This document shows positions 45,231 to 52,909 of a stretch of DNA of 64,000 nt, in pieces (the first letter of the stretch is position 1; each line of letters begins with the position of its first letter). This stretch comes from an uncultured Parabacteroides sp. (GTDB lineage Bacteria; Bacteroidota; Bacteroidia; Bacteroidales; Tannerellaceae): positions 12,036 to 76,035 of the forward strand of contig NZ_CABUOD010000023.1 in assembly GCF_902493135.1 (NCBI RefSeq), written 5' to 3'. The translations under genes were made by a program, and so were the position numbers. The notes under the pieces were generated by a model, which was not told the DNA's origin, did no database searches, and saw only the letters and a program-made list of their open reading frames with translations.

Positions 45231-46502
45231 ATGTATAAGAACTTGAACGAGAAAGATTTTGAAATAATGGCGCCTGTCGGTTCGTACGAATCACTGATGG
45301 CGGCTATCCAGGGAGGAGCCGATTCTATCTATTTCGGTATCGAAGGGTTGAATATGCGTTCGCGCTCTTCCAATAACTTTACGACAGACGACTTGCGCAA
45401 GATCGTTGCGATCTGTCGTGAGCACGGTATTAAAAGCTATTTGACCGTCAATACGGTTATTTACGGGGAAGACTTGCCTCTGATGCGCGAGATTATCGAC
45501 GCGGCGAAGGAGGCGGAGGTTTCGGCGATCATTGCGGCCGATGTGGCGGCCATGAGCTATGCCAACAGCATCGGGCAGGAAGTGCATCTCTCCACACAGC
45601 TCAACATCTCCAATGCGGAAGCGCTGAAATTCTATGCCCGTTTTGCCGATGTCGTCGTCTTGGCACGCGAACTGAACCTGAAACAGGTGCATGAAATCTA
45701 CCGGCAGATCGTCGATGAACAGATCAAAGGGCCGAAAGGAGAACTGATCCGCATCGAAATGTTCGCCCACGGAGCCCTCTGTATGGCTGTTTCCGGCAAA
45801 TGTTACCTGAGCCTGCACGAGATGAACGCTTCCGCCAACCGCGGAGCCTGCATGCAGATCTGCCGCCGCGCTTATTCGGTAAAAGACAAAGACAGCAATA
45901 TCGAACTGGATATCGAAAACCAGTACATCATGTCGCCCAAAGACCTGAAGACGATCCATTTCATGAATAAGATGATGGATGCAGGCGTACGGGTATTCAA
46001 GATCGAAGGGCGTGCCCGCGGCCCCGAATATGTCCGTCTGGTGACCGAATGCTATAGGGAGGCCGTGCGTGCTTACTGCAACGGTACTTTCGACGAAGAG
46101 AAGGTTGCCGCTTGGGACGAACGCCTCGGCAGCGTGTTCAATCGGGGGTTCTGGGACGGTTATTACCTGGGGCAACGGTTGGGCGAATGGAGCAGCAAAT
46201 ATGGTTCAGGCGCGACTAAGAAGAAAGTGTATGTCGCCAAAGGAATCAAATATTTCGATAAGATCGGCGTGGCCGAGTTCGAAATGGAGTCCGGCAGCCT
46301 GAAAACGGGCGATGAGATCCTAATTACAGGGCCGACAACGGGTGCGGTCATGCAGACGATAGAAGAAATCCGTGTAGACTTGAAGCCGGTGGCCGAGACT
46401 GTCAAAGGCGAACGATTCTCCTTCAAGGTGAACGAGAAAGTCCGTCCGTCCGACCGGTTGTATAAAATGGAAAAGGTTCAACTTGAAAAAGTATTTGAAT
46501 GA
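45231..46502 (+). CDS. Peptidase U32 family protein
   Basis: A 423-residue soluble protein of the U32 (PrtC/YegQ-like) family. Visible signatures are IMAPVGSYESLMAAIQGGADSIYFGI at the start, the family motif EMFAHGALCMAVSGKCYLSLH near residue 180, and a cysteine cluster (NRGACMQICRR) that may bind an iron-sulfur cluster. The C-terminal ~80 residues form a beta-barrel (FEMESGSLKTGDEILITGPTTG). Family members take part in tRNA or rRNA hydroxylation and in ubiquinone synthesis, and some have been called collagenases; I cannot choose. First gene of an operon with the thioesterase and dprA. Confidence 0.88.
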   Translation: MYKNLNEKDFEIMAPVGSYESLMAAIQGGADSIYFGIEGLNMRSRSSNNFTTDDLRKIVAICREHGIKSYLTVNTVIYGEDLPLMREIIDAAKEAEVSAIIAADVAAMSYANSIGQEVHLSTQLNISNAEALKFYARFADVVVLARELNLKQVHEIYRQIVDEQIKGPKGELIRIEMFAHGALCMAVSGKCYLSLHEMNASANRGACMQICRRAYSVKDKDSNIELDIENQYIMSPKDLKTIHFMNKMMDAGVRVFKIEGRARGPEYVRLVTECYREAVRAYCNGTFDEEKVAAWDERLGSVFNRGFWDGYYLGQRLGEWSSKYGSGATKKKVYVAKGIKYFDKIGVAEFEMESGSLKTGDEILITGPTTGAVMQTIEEIRVDLKPVAETVKGERFSFKVNEKVRPSDRLYKMEKVQLEKVFE

Positions 46503-46909
46503 TGAAAGCGTATATTTTTAAACTGACAGATAAGGTCCGCGATTACGAATGCGACCTGCAGGGAGTGGTCAACAACTCCAACTACCAGCATTATATGGAG
46601 CATACCCGTCATGAATTCCTGGAAGCGCTCGGCGAGAATTTCGGAAAGATGCACGAGAAAGGGGTGGACGGATTTGTCTCGCGGGTGGAAATCCAGTATA
46701 AGACTTCCCTCAAGAGCGGCGACAGCTATATCTCCTGCCTCAACGTTTATAAAAAAGGTGTCAAGCTCGTATTCGAACAGGACATTTACAGGGCTTCCGA
46801 CAATGCGCTGGCAACGAAAGGGATTGTCGAGTCGGTTATCGTTGAGAACGGAAAGCTGACACGCGGCGAATATTTCGACGAAATGCTAAAAAGAATAGAA
46901 CATACATGA
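46499..46909 (+). CDS. Acyl-CoA thioesterase, hot-dog fold (YbgC/4-HBT type)
   Basis: A 136-residue protein (or 135 if the second ATG at 46502 is used) with the 4-hydroxybenzoyl-CoA thioesterase pattern: VRDYECDLQGVVNNSNYQHYMEHTRHEFLEALG, where the aspartate of YECD is in the usual active-site place, followed by beta strands (VEIQYKTSLKSGDSYISCLNVYKKG). It hydrolyses acyl-CoA thioesters; the acyl group is unknown. Its start overlaps the U32 stop by 4 bases (ATGA), and its stop overlaps the dprA start in the same way. Confidence 0.88.
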   Translation: MMKAYIFKLTDKVRDYECDLQGVVNNSNYQHYMEHTRHEFLEALGENFGKMHEKGVDGFVSRVEIQYKTSLKSGDSYISCLNVYKKGVKLVFEQDIYRASDNALATKGIVESVIVENGKLTRGEYFDEMLKRIEHT

Positions 46910-48027
46910 CAGACAAACGGATTTACCAAATCGGCCTTACTATGATAAACGGCGTGGGAGATATCCTGGCGCGTCATCTCCTGCAGACTTTGGGAGATGC
47001 AGAGGCCGTGTTTGCTGAAAAGCAACAGTTATTAAGCAGGGTCCCAGGTATCGGCTGCAATATCGCTGCCGGAATCAAGCGGCCGGAAATCCTCTTACAG
47101 GCGGAAAAAGAATTGGCTTTTATCGAGAAAAACCACATCTCCTGCTATTTCCTGACCGATACGGATTATCCGGCACGCCTCCGGGAATGCCCGGACGCTC
47201 CTGTTCTTTTCTATTTCAAGGGAGAGGCGGATCTCGATGCAACCCGTATCATCAGTGTCGTGGGTACCCGCAACGCGACTGAATACGGGCGGGAACTTAC
47301 CGAATCTCTTATAAAAGACTTGGCAATGGCGATTCCGGATCTGCTGGTTGTCAGCGGACTGGCTTACGGCATCGATATCTGTGCCCATCGAAGCGCCTTG
47401 CGTAACCGGTTGCCGACCGTTGCCGTGCTGGCGCATGGCCTGGACCGGATCTATCCTTCCAGTCATCGGAATACGGCTGTCGAGATGTTGGAATCAGGCG
47501 GGCTGTTGACCGACTTTCCCAGCGGGACGGAACCGGACCGCCCTAATTTCCTCCGACGTAACCGGATTGTCGCCGGAATGTCGGACTGTACGATCGTGGT
47601 CGAATCGGCCGAGAAAGGAGGTTCTCTGGTGACTGCCGATATTGCCTTCTCTTATGGGCGGGATGTCTACAGCTTTCCGGGACGTGTCGGCGACACTCAT
47701 TCCAAAGGCTGTAACAATCTTATCCGGCAAAATAAAGCCGGCTTGATCACTTCTGCCGACGATCTGCTCTCCGCCCTTTGTTGGGATGTCCAGGCAACGG
47801 CTGCTCCCGTACAAACGGAACTGTTTTTCTCCGATACGGATACGAATGTTCCCGCCCCGGAGCAAAATCCGGTTTTGGCCATCATGCGAACGCGGAATGA
47901 GATCCATATCAACGAGCTTGCCCTGGCATTGGAAATGCCGGTACATCAACTTTCGACGCTATTGTTCGAACTGGAAATAAACGGGAAGATAAAAGCGTTG
48001 CCGGGAAATCTCTATAAACTGTCCTGA
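46906..48027 (+). CDS. dprA: DNA-processing protein DprA
   Basis: A 373-residue protein. N-terminal helix-hairpin-helix region (GDILARHLLQTLGDAEAVF, LSRVPGIGCNIAAGI), a Rossmann core with the DprA marks VVGTRNATEYGRE, VVSGLAYGIDICAHRSAL, TVAVLAHGLDRIYPSSHR and FLRRNRIVAGMSDCTIVVESAEKGGSLVTADIA, and a C-terminal winged helix (ELALALEMPVHQLSTLLFELEINGKI). It loads RecA on incoming single-stranded DNA in transformation. Translation is coupled to the thioesterase (ATGA overlap). Confidence 0.96.
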   Translation: MTDKRIYQIGLTMINGVGDILARHLLQTLGDAEAVFAEKQQLLSRVPGIGCNIAAGIKRPEILLQAEKELAFIEKNHISCYFLTDTDYPARLRECPDAPVLFYFKGEADLDATRIISVVGTRNATEYGRELTESLIKDLAMAIPDLLVVSGLAYGIDICAHRSALRNRLPTVAVLAHGLDRIYPSSHRNTAVEMLESGGLLTDFPSGTEPDRPNFLRRNRIVAGMSDCTIVVESAEKGGSLVTADIAFSYGRDVYSFPGRVGDTHSKGCNNLIRQNKAGLITSADDLLSALCWDVQATAAPVQTELFFSDTDTNVPAPEQNPVLAIMRTRNEIHINELALALEMPVHQLSTLLFELEINGKIKALPGNLYKLS

Positions 48028-48078
48028 CCGCCTTTTCATATACGGTTTGTGTGTGAGAGAAGAAACAAAACCCCTTAT

Positions 48079-48157
48079 AAACAATTAAAGGCTGTCTCAC
48101 GACAACCCCTAACCAACTTTGTTAACCTTAAATCTAATACTATTATGAAAAAACCAC
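48079..48157 (-). ncRNA. Small-RNA candidate, copy 1
   Basis: Minus-strand promoter CTTG (48190-48193), 20 bases, TATCTTTG (48162-48169). The predicted RNA of ~79 bases holds TTTTTTCATAATAGTATTAG and AGATTTAAGGTTAACAAAG, and ends at the stem GGTTGTC/GACAGCC (48090-48107) followed by a T-rich tract TTTAATTGTTT. It shares 62 identical bases with copy 2 (48097-48158 against 50300-50361). It lies in the gap between the convergent dprA and GDPD genes. Confidence 0.7.
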
Positions 48158-48277
48158 ATTGCAAAGATACGCCCGTCAAGAGCATTTGTCAAGCATTTTA
48201 CCGCTAATACTTGTTAACCGGACGGGTACTAATAGCAAAAAGATTTTAATCAGCCCTAAAGAGTCTTTTAAACCGCG

Positions 48278-49174
48278 CTATTTTGTTAAATCGAGGCCTT
48301 GGAACAGGTACGGATAGTCCGTTTCGATCACATCGGGACGAGTGCCGATCTCCGACTGATAACCGGCGATTTTCTCAGTTTCCGTTTTCGCGCGGTCGTG
48401 TGTCGGAGCAACGGAAATCATGCACATGACTCCATTCCGGTGCAAGGCGTCATACAATGGTTGCTGTTCGGGCTTCATCTTCGGGCCGACATAAGCCATC
48501 ACCTGTCCCCAGGGAATGCCGGCTTTCTCATACTTATCGAATTCTTCCCGGTTCTTACACCAGCAGGAAAACATCGCAGCCGGTTCGCGGTCGAGATAAT
48601 AGCGGGCTTGCCCGGCGTTATGCACCGTGTACATGACGTTGGCAGGCTTTTCCTTTTCGATGAAATCAGCCATGACCTCCAAGGGGACATCCTTGATATC
48701 CAGATTCAGGATTGTTTTGCCCTTGCTCCATTCCAGGCATTCTTTCAAGGTCGGAATCTTGAAAGCAGTCACGTTGCCGTTCCGGTCTACCAGATTGAAT
48801 TGTTGCAGCTCTGCATAGGTGTAATCCGAAACTTTTCCTTTTCCGGTGGTTGTCCGGTCGATGGTTTCGTCGTGCATCAACACGATCACCCCGTCTTTTG
48901 TCAAACGCGGATCTATCTCGAAAAACGATTCCATATAGGACAGAGTCTTCTCGAACGATTCGATGCAGTTCTCCGGATAGCCGTCCAGCATTCCGCCACG
49001 ATGCCCGCTGACCACAATCGGGCGGTCGGGAGCATACCGGAAATAGGCATGAAGATCCCTGCTGTTCTTCACCGGAATATAATGAGGATTTTGTACATTG
49101 CCCGAAGCCGAAAGGTTACCGGCCGGCATAAAGGCTCCTAAAAGGAGTACAAGAAAAAAAGATAGCATTTTCAT
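48278..49174 (-). CDS. Secreted glycerophosphodiester phosphodiesterase
   Basis: A 298-residue protein with a signal peptide (MKMLSFFLVLLLGAFMPAGNLSASG). The GDPD catalytic pattern is complete: VSGHRGGMLDGYPENCIESFE (HR and EN residues), FEIDPRLTKDGVIVLMHDETIDRTTTGKG (ExD and the second His), and FKIPTLKECLEWSKGKTILNLDIKD. It cuts glycerophosphodiesters to sn-glycerol-3-phosphate and an alcohol, probably in the periplasm, to recover phospholipid head groups. It is 55 bases downstream of the nucleotidyltransferase/HEPN gene on the same strand. Confidence 0.92.
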   Translation of the reverse strand: MKMLSFFLVLLLGAFMPAGNLSASGNVQNPHYIPVKNSRDLHAYFRYAPDRPIVVSGHRGGMLDGYPENCIESFEKTLSYMESFFEIDPRLTKDGVIVLMHDETIDRTTTGKGKVSDYTYAELQQFNLVDRNGNVTAFKIPTLKECLEWSKGKTILNLDIKDVPLEVMADFIEKEKPANVMYTVHNAGQARYYLDREPAAMFSCWCKNREEFDKYEKAGIPWGQVMAYVGPKMKPEQQPLYDALHRNGVMCMISVAPTHDRAKTETEKIAGYQSEIGTRPDVIETDYPYLFQGLDLTK

Positions 49175-49229
49175 GATGTTCGTATTTACATGGATTCTTT
49201 ATCGATTACACGGCCGGGCATGAGTGCGG

Positions 49230-50138
49230 CTATTTCGGATCAGCCTGTACCCTTCTTTCCGCATAGGCCTTGATTCTCTCCTCACAGCTTTGCTTCGCGA
49301 TATCCCGGAGCAGTTCTACTTTGGGGATAAGCGCTTCGATATCTTCTTTGGTGACACGGAAGAGTTTATTGTAGCGAGCTTGGATATACGCCTCCTGCAA
49401 CAAATCAAAAAGGCGTTTTTCTTCTTCCGTATCCCTGGGAAAGGCTTGGGATGATTCCAGGGAATGCGTTTTGGCTCTGGCTGACAATTTTATCAGGCTG
49501 TGTTCTTTCGGGCTATATAGCGTGAAAGTCAGAATGATACTATTATAGAAATTCTCACAGGCTTGATGCAAATTAAAAGAACAGAGTTTATAATCACACA
49601 TTTTTTCATAGATAAGTTTGGTTGATTGCAAGAAGCTATTTGCACGTTCAAACTTTTCCGTGTAATACTCCTCTGCCAACTCTTTTATCTCCTGAAAGTT
49701 CTGTTTACGGCGACGGGCCAATTTATGACGCCCGCTGTTATAAAGCATGACGCCTTCGCGCTTGATATCCGCATAGAAATACCGGTTTTTAAGGAGGGCT
49801 TTGTTCAGGTCCTCGATGCTTTCATCAATAAACTGGACGGTCGTCGATTCGTTCCGGTTCATTCCTTTATAATAATTGTCTAAAGCCTTGTTCAGTATAT
49901 AATTGATGTTATAGCGTTGAAAACGGGTAGCGGTCACGACCAAAATATCATAATCACTCATAAAACAGGTACGTACGCCATATTCGATGCGTTGGTCGTA
50001 GTCAACATATGTGTTACGGGCATAACTTCCGTAGAGAATGATCATCTCGCACTCAGGAAGTACTTCCAGTACGCACTTTACGATTCTTCTGAGGTCATCC
50101 CGCTTTTCTTCGGGAAGGTAGTTGATGGATGTTTTCAT
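49230..50138 (-). CDS. Nucleotidyltransferase (MNT) with C-terminal HEPN-like domain
   Basis: Start taken at the ATG at 50138 (MKTSINYLPEEKRDDL); a TTG 24 bases upstream is close to the -7 box TACATTTG (50160-50167). The 302-residue protein has the Pol-beta-type motif ILYGSYARNTY, then SDYDILVV, with a ~20-residue insert between. The C-terminal half (LHQACENFYNSIILTFTLYSPKEHSLIKLSARAK, then LQEAYIQARYNKLFRVTKEDIEAL) looks like HEPN, but the usual RxxxxH reads R-YNKL-F, so ribonuclease activity is doubtful. Fused MNT-HEPN proteins can be toxin-antitoxin derived; here it may instead be a housekeeping enzyme. Confidence 0.75.
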   Translation of the reverse strand: MKTSINYLPEEKRDDLRRIVKCVLEVLPECEMIILYGSYARNTYVDYDQRIEYGVRTCFMSDYDILVVTATRFQRYNINYILNKALDNYYKGMNRNESTTVQFIDESIEDLNKALLKNRYFYADIKREGVMLYNSGRHKLARRRKQNFQEIKELAEEYYTEKFERANSFLQSTKLIYEKMCDYKLCSFNLHQACENFYNSIILTFTLYSPKEHSLIKLSARAKTHSLESSQAFPRDTEEEKRLFDLLQEAYIQARYNKLFRVTKEDIEALIPKVELLRDIAKQSCEERIKAYAERRVQADPK

Positions 50139-50280
50139 GCTTCGTTTATCTATGCGCAACAAATGTAATCATATTTAAAACGAAATCCATTTATTTAGAT
50201 AACAAGTTATCCTCATGAAATATCGGGCAAGCCAAAATAGGGTCGGAAACAAGGAGCGGACGAGAAGAGGCAGGTATATA

Positions 50281-50360
50281 AAAAAATTAAGGATTGTCAT
50301 CACGACAACCCCTAACCAACTTTGTTAACCTTAAATCTAATACTATTATGAAAAAACCAC
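50281..50360 (-). ncRNA. Small-RNA candidate, copy 2
   Basis: Minus-strand promoter CTTG (50393-50396), 20 bases, TATCTTTG (50365-50372). The predicted ~80-base RNA contains AGATTTAAGGTTAACAAAG and ends at the stem GGGTTGTC/GACAATCC (50291-50311; one G-U pair) followed by TTAATTTTTT. Promoter, body and terminator have the same order and spacing as copy 1. It lies upstream of the MNT-HEPN gene on the same strand, but the terminator and a separate promoter separate the two. Confidence 0.72.
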
Positions 50361-50399
50361 AATGCAAAGATACATGCGTCAAGACCGTTTGTCAAGCCT

Positions 50400-50697
50400 T
50401 TTTCGGACAATATATGTTAAGCCCTCGCGGCTATTTTGCCAAAAAATGTTAGCTATTATGAAACTATACAGATTACGTGCAAAAACTGCTAATTTTAACG
50501 TTCCCTATGCCTCTTCGTTACCGGGAAAACATTCCCCTCGTGCTTCCGAAAATATCCCCTTGTTGCATATAAAACTATTTTAACGCCATACTATTCTTTC
50601 ATTTCCGGTTACGATTATATAATCATCCCTTTTGCTGGCGGAATTGCAGGAAATGGATTCCGGTATCGGCTCGTTAATACAAATTAACGCATTATCT
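50400..50697. other. Intergenic stretch with no gene seen
   Basis: Between the copy-2 promoter and the repressor-2 promoter I see no convincing gene. An open frame of 73 codons (50362-50583) starts inside the small-RNA promoter and has no ribosome-binding site or recognisable protein. Confidence 0.55.
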
Positions 50698-50743
50698 CTT
50701 GCATATTTACGATAGATTCGTAGCTTTGCGATGCGATCGTAAA
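50698..50743 (+). promoter_or_regulatory. Promoter and inverted-repeat operator of BlaI-like repressor 2
   Basis: -33 CTTG (50698-50701), 19 bases, -7 TAGCTTTG (50721-50728). TTTACGAT (50706-50713) and ATCGTAAA (50736-50743) form an inverted pair around the -7 box, and TACGA-N5-TCGTA (50708-50722) a tighter one. The sequence differs from the operator of repressor 1. Confidence 0.6.
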
Positions 50744-50756
50744 AATAATATAGAAA

Positions 50757-51119
50757 ATGGAAAGATTAACAAGACAGGAAGAGGATGTGATGCGTTGGAT
50801 CTGGCAGATCGAGCCGTGTTTTATCAAAGACATCCTGGCGAAGTATGAAGAGCCTAAGCCTCCTTATACGACACTCGCTTCTATTGTGAAGAATCTGGAA
50901 CGTAAGAAATACGTGAAAGCAAAACGTTACGGGAATACTTACGAATACAGGCCGCTGATCCCACAGGAAGAATATAAACGGACGTTTATGGGAAGTGTGG
51001 TGAACAACTATTTCGAGAACTCTTACAAGGAAATGGTCTCCTTCTTTGCCAAGGAACAGAAGATTTCGACCGACGAGTTGAAAGAGATTATCGACATGAT
51101 TGAGAAAGGACGAGAATAA
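50757..51119 (+). CDS. BlaI/MecI-family repressor 2
   Basis: A 120-residue winged-helix repressor (LTRQEEDVMRWIWQIEPCFIKDILA, then PYTTLASIVKNLERKKYVKAKRYGNTYEY), clearly a paralogue of the repressor at 40281: both have EEPKP before the recognition helix and NSY followed by a helix in the C-terminal part. Recognition-helix residues differ (PYTTLASIVKNL against HYNTLSTIVRSL), fitting the different operators. The M56 protease gene follows after 20 bases. Confidence 0.92.
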   Translation: MERLTRQEEDVMRWIWQIEPCFIKDILAKYEEPKPPYTTLASIVKNLERKKYVKAKRYGNTYEYRPLIPQEEYKRTFMGSVVNNYFENSYKEMVSFFAKEQKISTDELKEIIDMIEKGRE

Positions 51120-51139
51120 ACCGATAAATACATACTGCC

Positions 51140-52876
51140 ATGACACCGGAATTTGCCTACTTCTTGAAGGTGAATGTAGCTTTTATACTCCTTTATGCCT
51201 TCTACCGGCTGTTCTTTTACAAGGACACCTTCTTCAAACTGCGCCGCACCATCTTGCTGGCATTCTTCGGAGTGTCATTGCTTTATCCGTTGATGAATAT
51301 TCAGGATTGGATCCGGGAGCAGGAGCCGATGGTGGAAGTCATACAAATGTATTCGGCTATTTTGCCCGAAACGACGATAGCACCTGGCAATGTCCCCGAA
51401 ACCAACTGGCATGATCTGTTGCTTTCCGGTGTTTCTTGTCTTTATTGGGGCGGGGTTATCGCCCTGTTGCTCCGTTTTTTAGTGCAGTTGAGCAGCATAT
51501 TGTTGCTGGCACGGCGGTCGGAAGTGACTTTGATCCGTAACGTACGTGTACATCTATTAAATAGGCCGGCCGGCCCTTTTTCCTTTTTCCGGCTGGTATT
51601 CCTGCATCCCGACAGCCATTCCGAGAAGGAGATCGATGAGATTCTGACACACGAGTGCACGCATGTCAACCAGTGGCATTCGATCGACGTGATTATCTGC
51701 GAACTGGTTTGCATCATCTGCTGGGCGAATCCGTTTGTCTGGCTGTTGAAAAGGGAGGTGCGTCATAACCTGGAATATTTGGCGGACGATACGGTGCTTG
51801 AGTCGGGCTATGACAGCCGTAGCTACCAGTACCACCTTTTGGGGTTGGCGCATACCCCTAAATCGGTGACCTCTTTATCCAATAGCTTTAATATGCTGCA
51901 TCTGAAAAACCGGATCAGCATGATGAATAAGAAACGTTCCCGGAGTATCGGGCGGACGAAATACCTGATTTTTATACCGGTTGTGGGCGCTTTGCTGATC
52001 CTGAGCAATGTCGATGCATTGGCCCGGATCACAGACGAGTTGACGGAAAGCACGTTTGCCGATGTCCTGCTGCTTGACGCCATCCAGCCATTTCCGGTGG
52101 CCAGTCATGTCGCTCCGGGTGAAAAGCGTGAAGAGTATGTCCTATCCGAGGAAGGGGCGGAGGCTGTCAAGCGTGCCCGTAACCAGATCTTTACGGTTGT
52201 AGAGGTGATGCCGGAATTTCCGGGCGGACAGGGTGCTTTGCTGAAATTCCTGAAAACGAATGTCAAATATCCGGAATCGGCTCTGAAGGACGGCATAGAA
52301 GGACGGGTCAGTTGTTCTTTCGTTGTCGGTAAAGACGGAGCTATCTCGGAGGCGGAAGTGATCCGCGGGGTAAGTCCGGCTCTGGATGAGGAAGCGTTGC
52401 GCGTGATAAACTCCATGCCGGTATGGTCACCGGGGAAACAGAGAGGCGAAGCGGTTAATGTCAAATATACGGTACCGGTAACTTTCAGGCTTTCCGGTGG
52501 CGACAAAAAGGCCTCTTCGCGTGTCGGGCAGAACCAGGTCAAAGGAACCGATACGTCCGGCCGTGTCTTTACGGTCGTGCAGCAGATGCCGGAGTTTCCG
52601 GGTGGCCAGGCTTCGTTGTTGAAATTCCTGGCAACACGGATAAAATACCCGACTATCGCCCAGGAGAATGGAATACAAGGCCGTGTCTCTTGCTCTTTCG
52701 TTGTCGATACGGATGGAAGTTTGAAGGATATCAAAGTGCTCCGCGGAATCGATCCTTCGCTGGATAAAGAGGCTGTCCGGGTGATCGGGGAAATGCCGAA
52801 GTGGAAACCCGGCGTACAAAATAATATGGCTGTAGCCGTAAAATATACGGTTCCGGTTACTTTCCATTTGCAGTAA
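51140..52876 (+). CDS. BlaR1-like M56 membrane metallopeptidase with two TonB C-terminal domains
   Basis: A 578-residue protein with about four helices in the first 280 residues, the zinc motif HECTH near residue 170 and the third-ligand region NLEYLADDTVLESG. A last helix (TKYLIFIPVVGALLILSNV) leads to the periplasm. There, two TonB C-terminal domains stand in tandem, about residues 350-452 and 474-578. Each has the pattern VMPEFPGGQ/LLKFL, IEGRVSCSFVVGKDG, then VIRGVSPALDEEALRVI, W.PG and VKYTVPVTF. The TonB domains may bind an outer-membrane partner or peptidoglycan and pass a signal to the protease. It lies in the operon 50757-58878. Confidence 0.92.
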   Translation: MTPEFAYFLKVNVAFILLYAFYRLFFYKDTFFKLRRTILLAFFGVSLLYPLMNIQDWIREQEPMVEVIQMYSAILPETTIAPGNVPETNWHDLLLSGVSCLYWGGVIALLLRFLVQLSSILLLARRSEVTLIRNVRVHLLNRPAGPFSFFRLVFLHPDSHSEKEIDEILTHECTHVNQWHSIDVIICELVCIICWANPFVWLLKREVRHNLEYLADDTVLESGYDSRSYQYHLLGLAHTPKSVTSLSNSFNMLHLKNRISMMNKKRSRSIGRTKYLIFIPVVGALLILSNVDALARITDELTESTFADVLLLDAIQPFPVASHVAPGEKREEYVLSEEGAEAVKRARNQIFTVVEVMPEFPGGQGALLKFLKTNVKYPESALKDGIEGRVSCSFVVGKDGAISEAEVIRGVSPALDEEALRVINSMPVWSPGKQRGEAVNVKYTVPVTFRLSGGDKKASSRVGQNQVKGTDTSGRVFTVVQQMPEFPGGQASLLKFLATRIKYPTIAQENGIQGRVSCSFVVDTDGSLKDIKVLRGIDPSLDKEAVRVIGEMPKWKPGVQNNMAVAVKYTVPVTFHLQ

Positions 52877-52909
52877 TTGACCGGATAGGTCATAAAATAC
52901 GATACCATT

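Noticed and set aside
48146..48208. Plus-strand short ORF beginning MKKPHCKDTP, with relatives at 50347 (MKKPQCKDTC) and 38960 (MKKTHCK)
   Set aside because: The shared start is the complement of the conserved sRNA body and promoter. The peptides diverge right after that block and have no ribosome-binding site, so the conservation belongs to the minus strand.
49230..50138. Toxin-antitoxin pair (MNT/HEPN)
   Set aside because: It is one fused gene, no partner gene is adjacent, and the HEPN RxxxxH motif is not intact, so I do not call it a toxin-antitoxin system.
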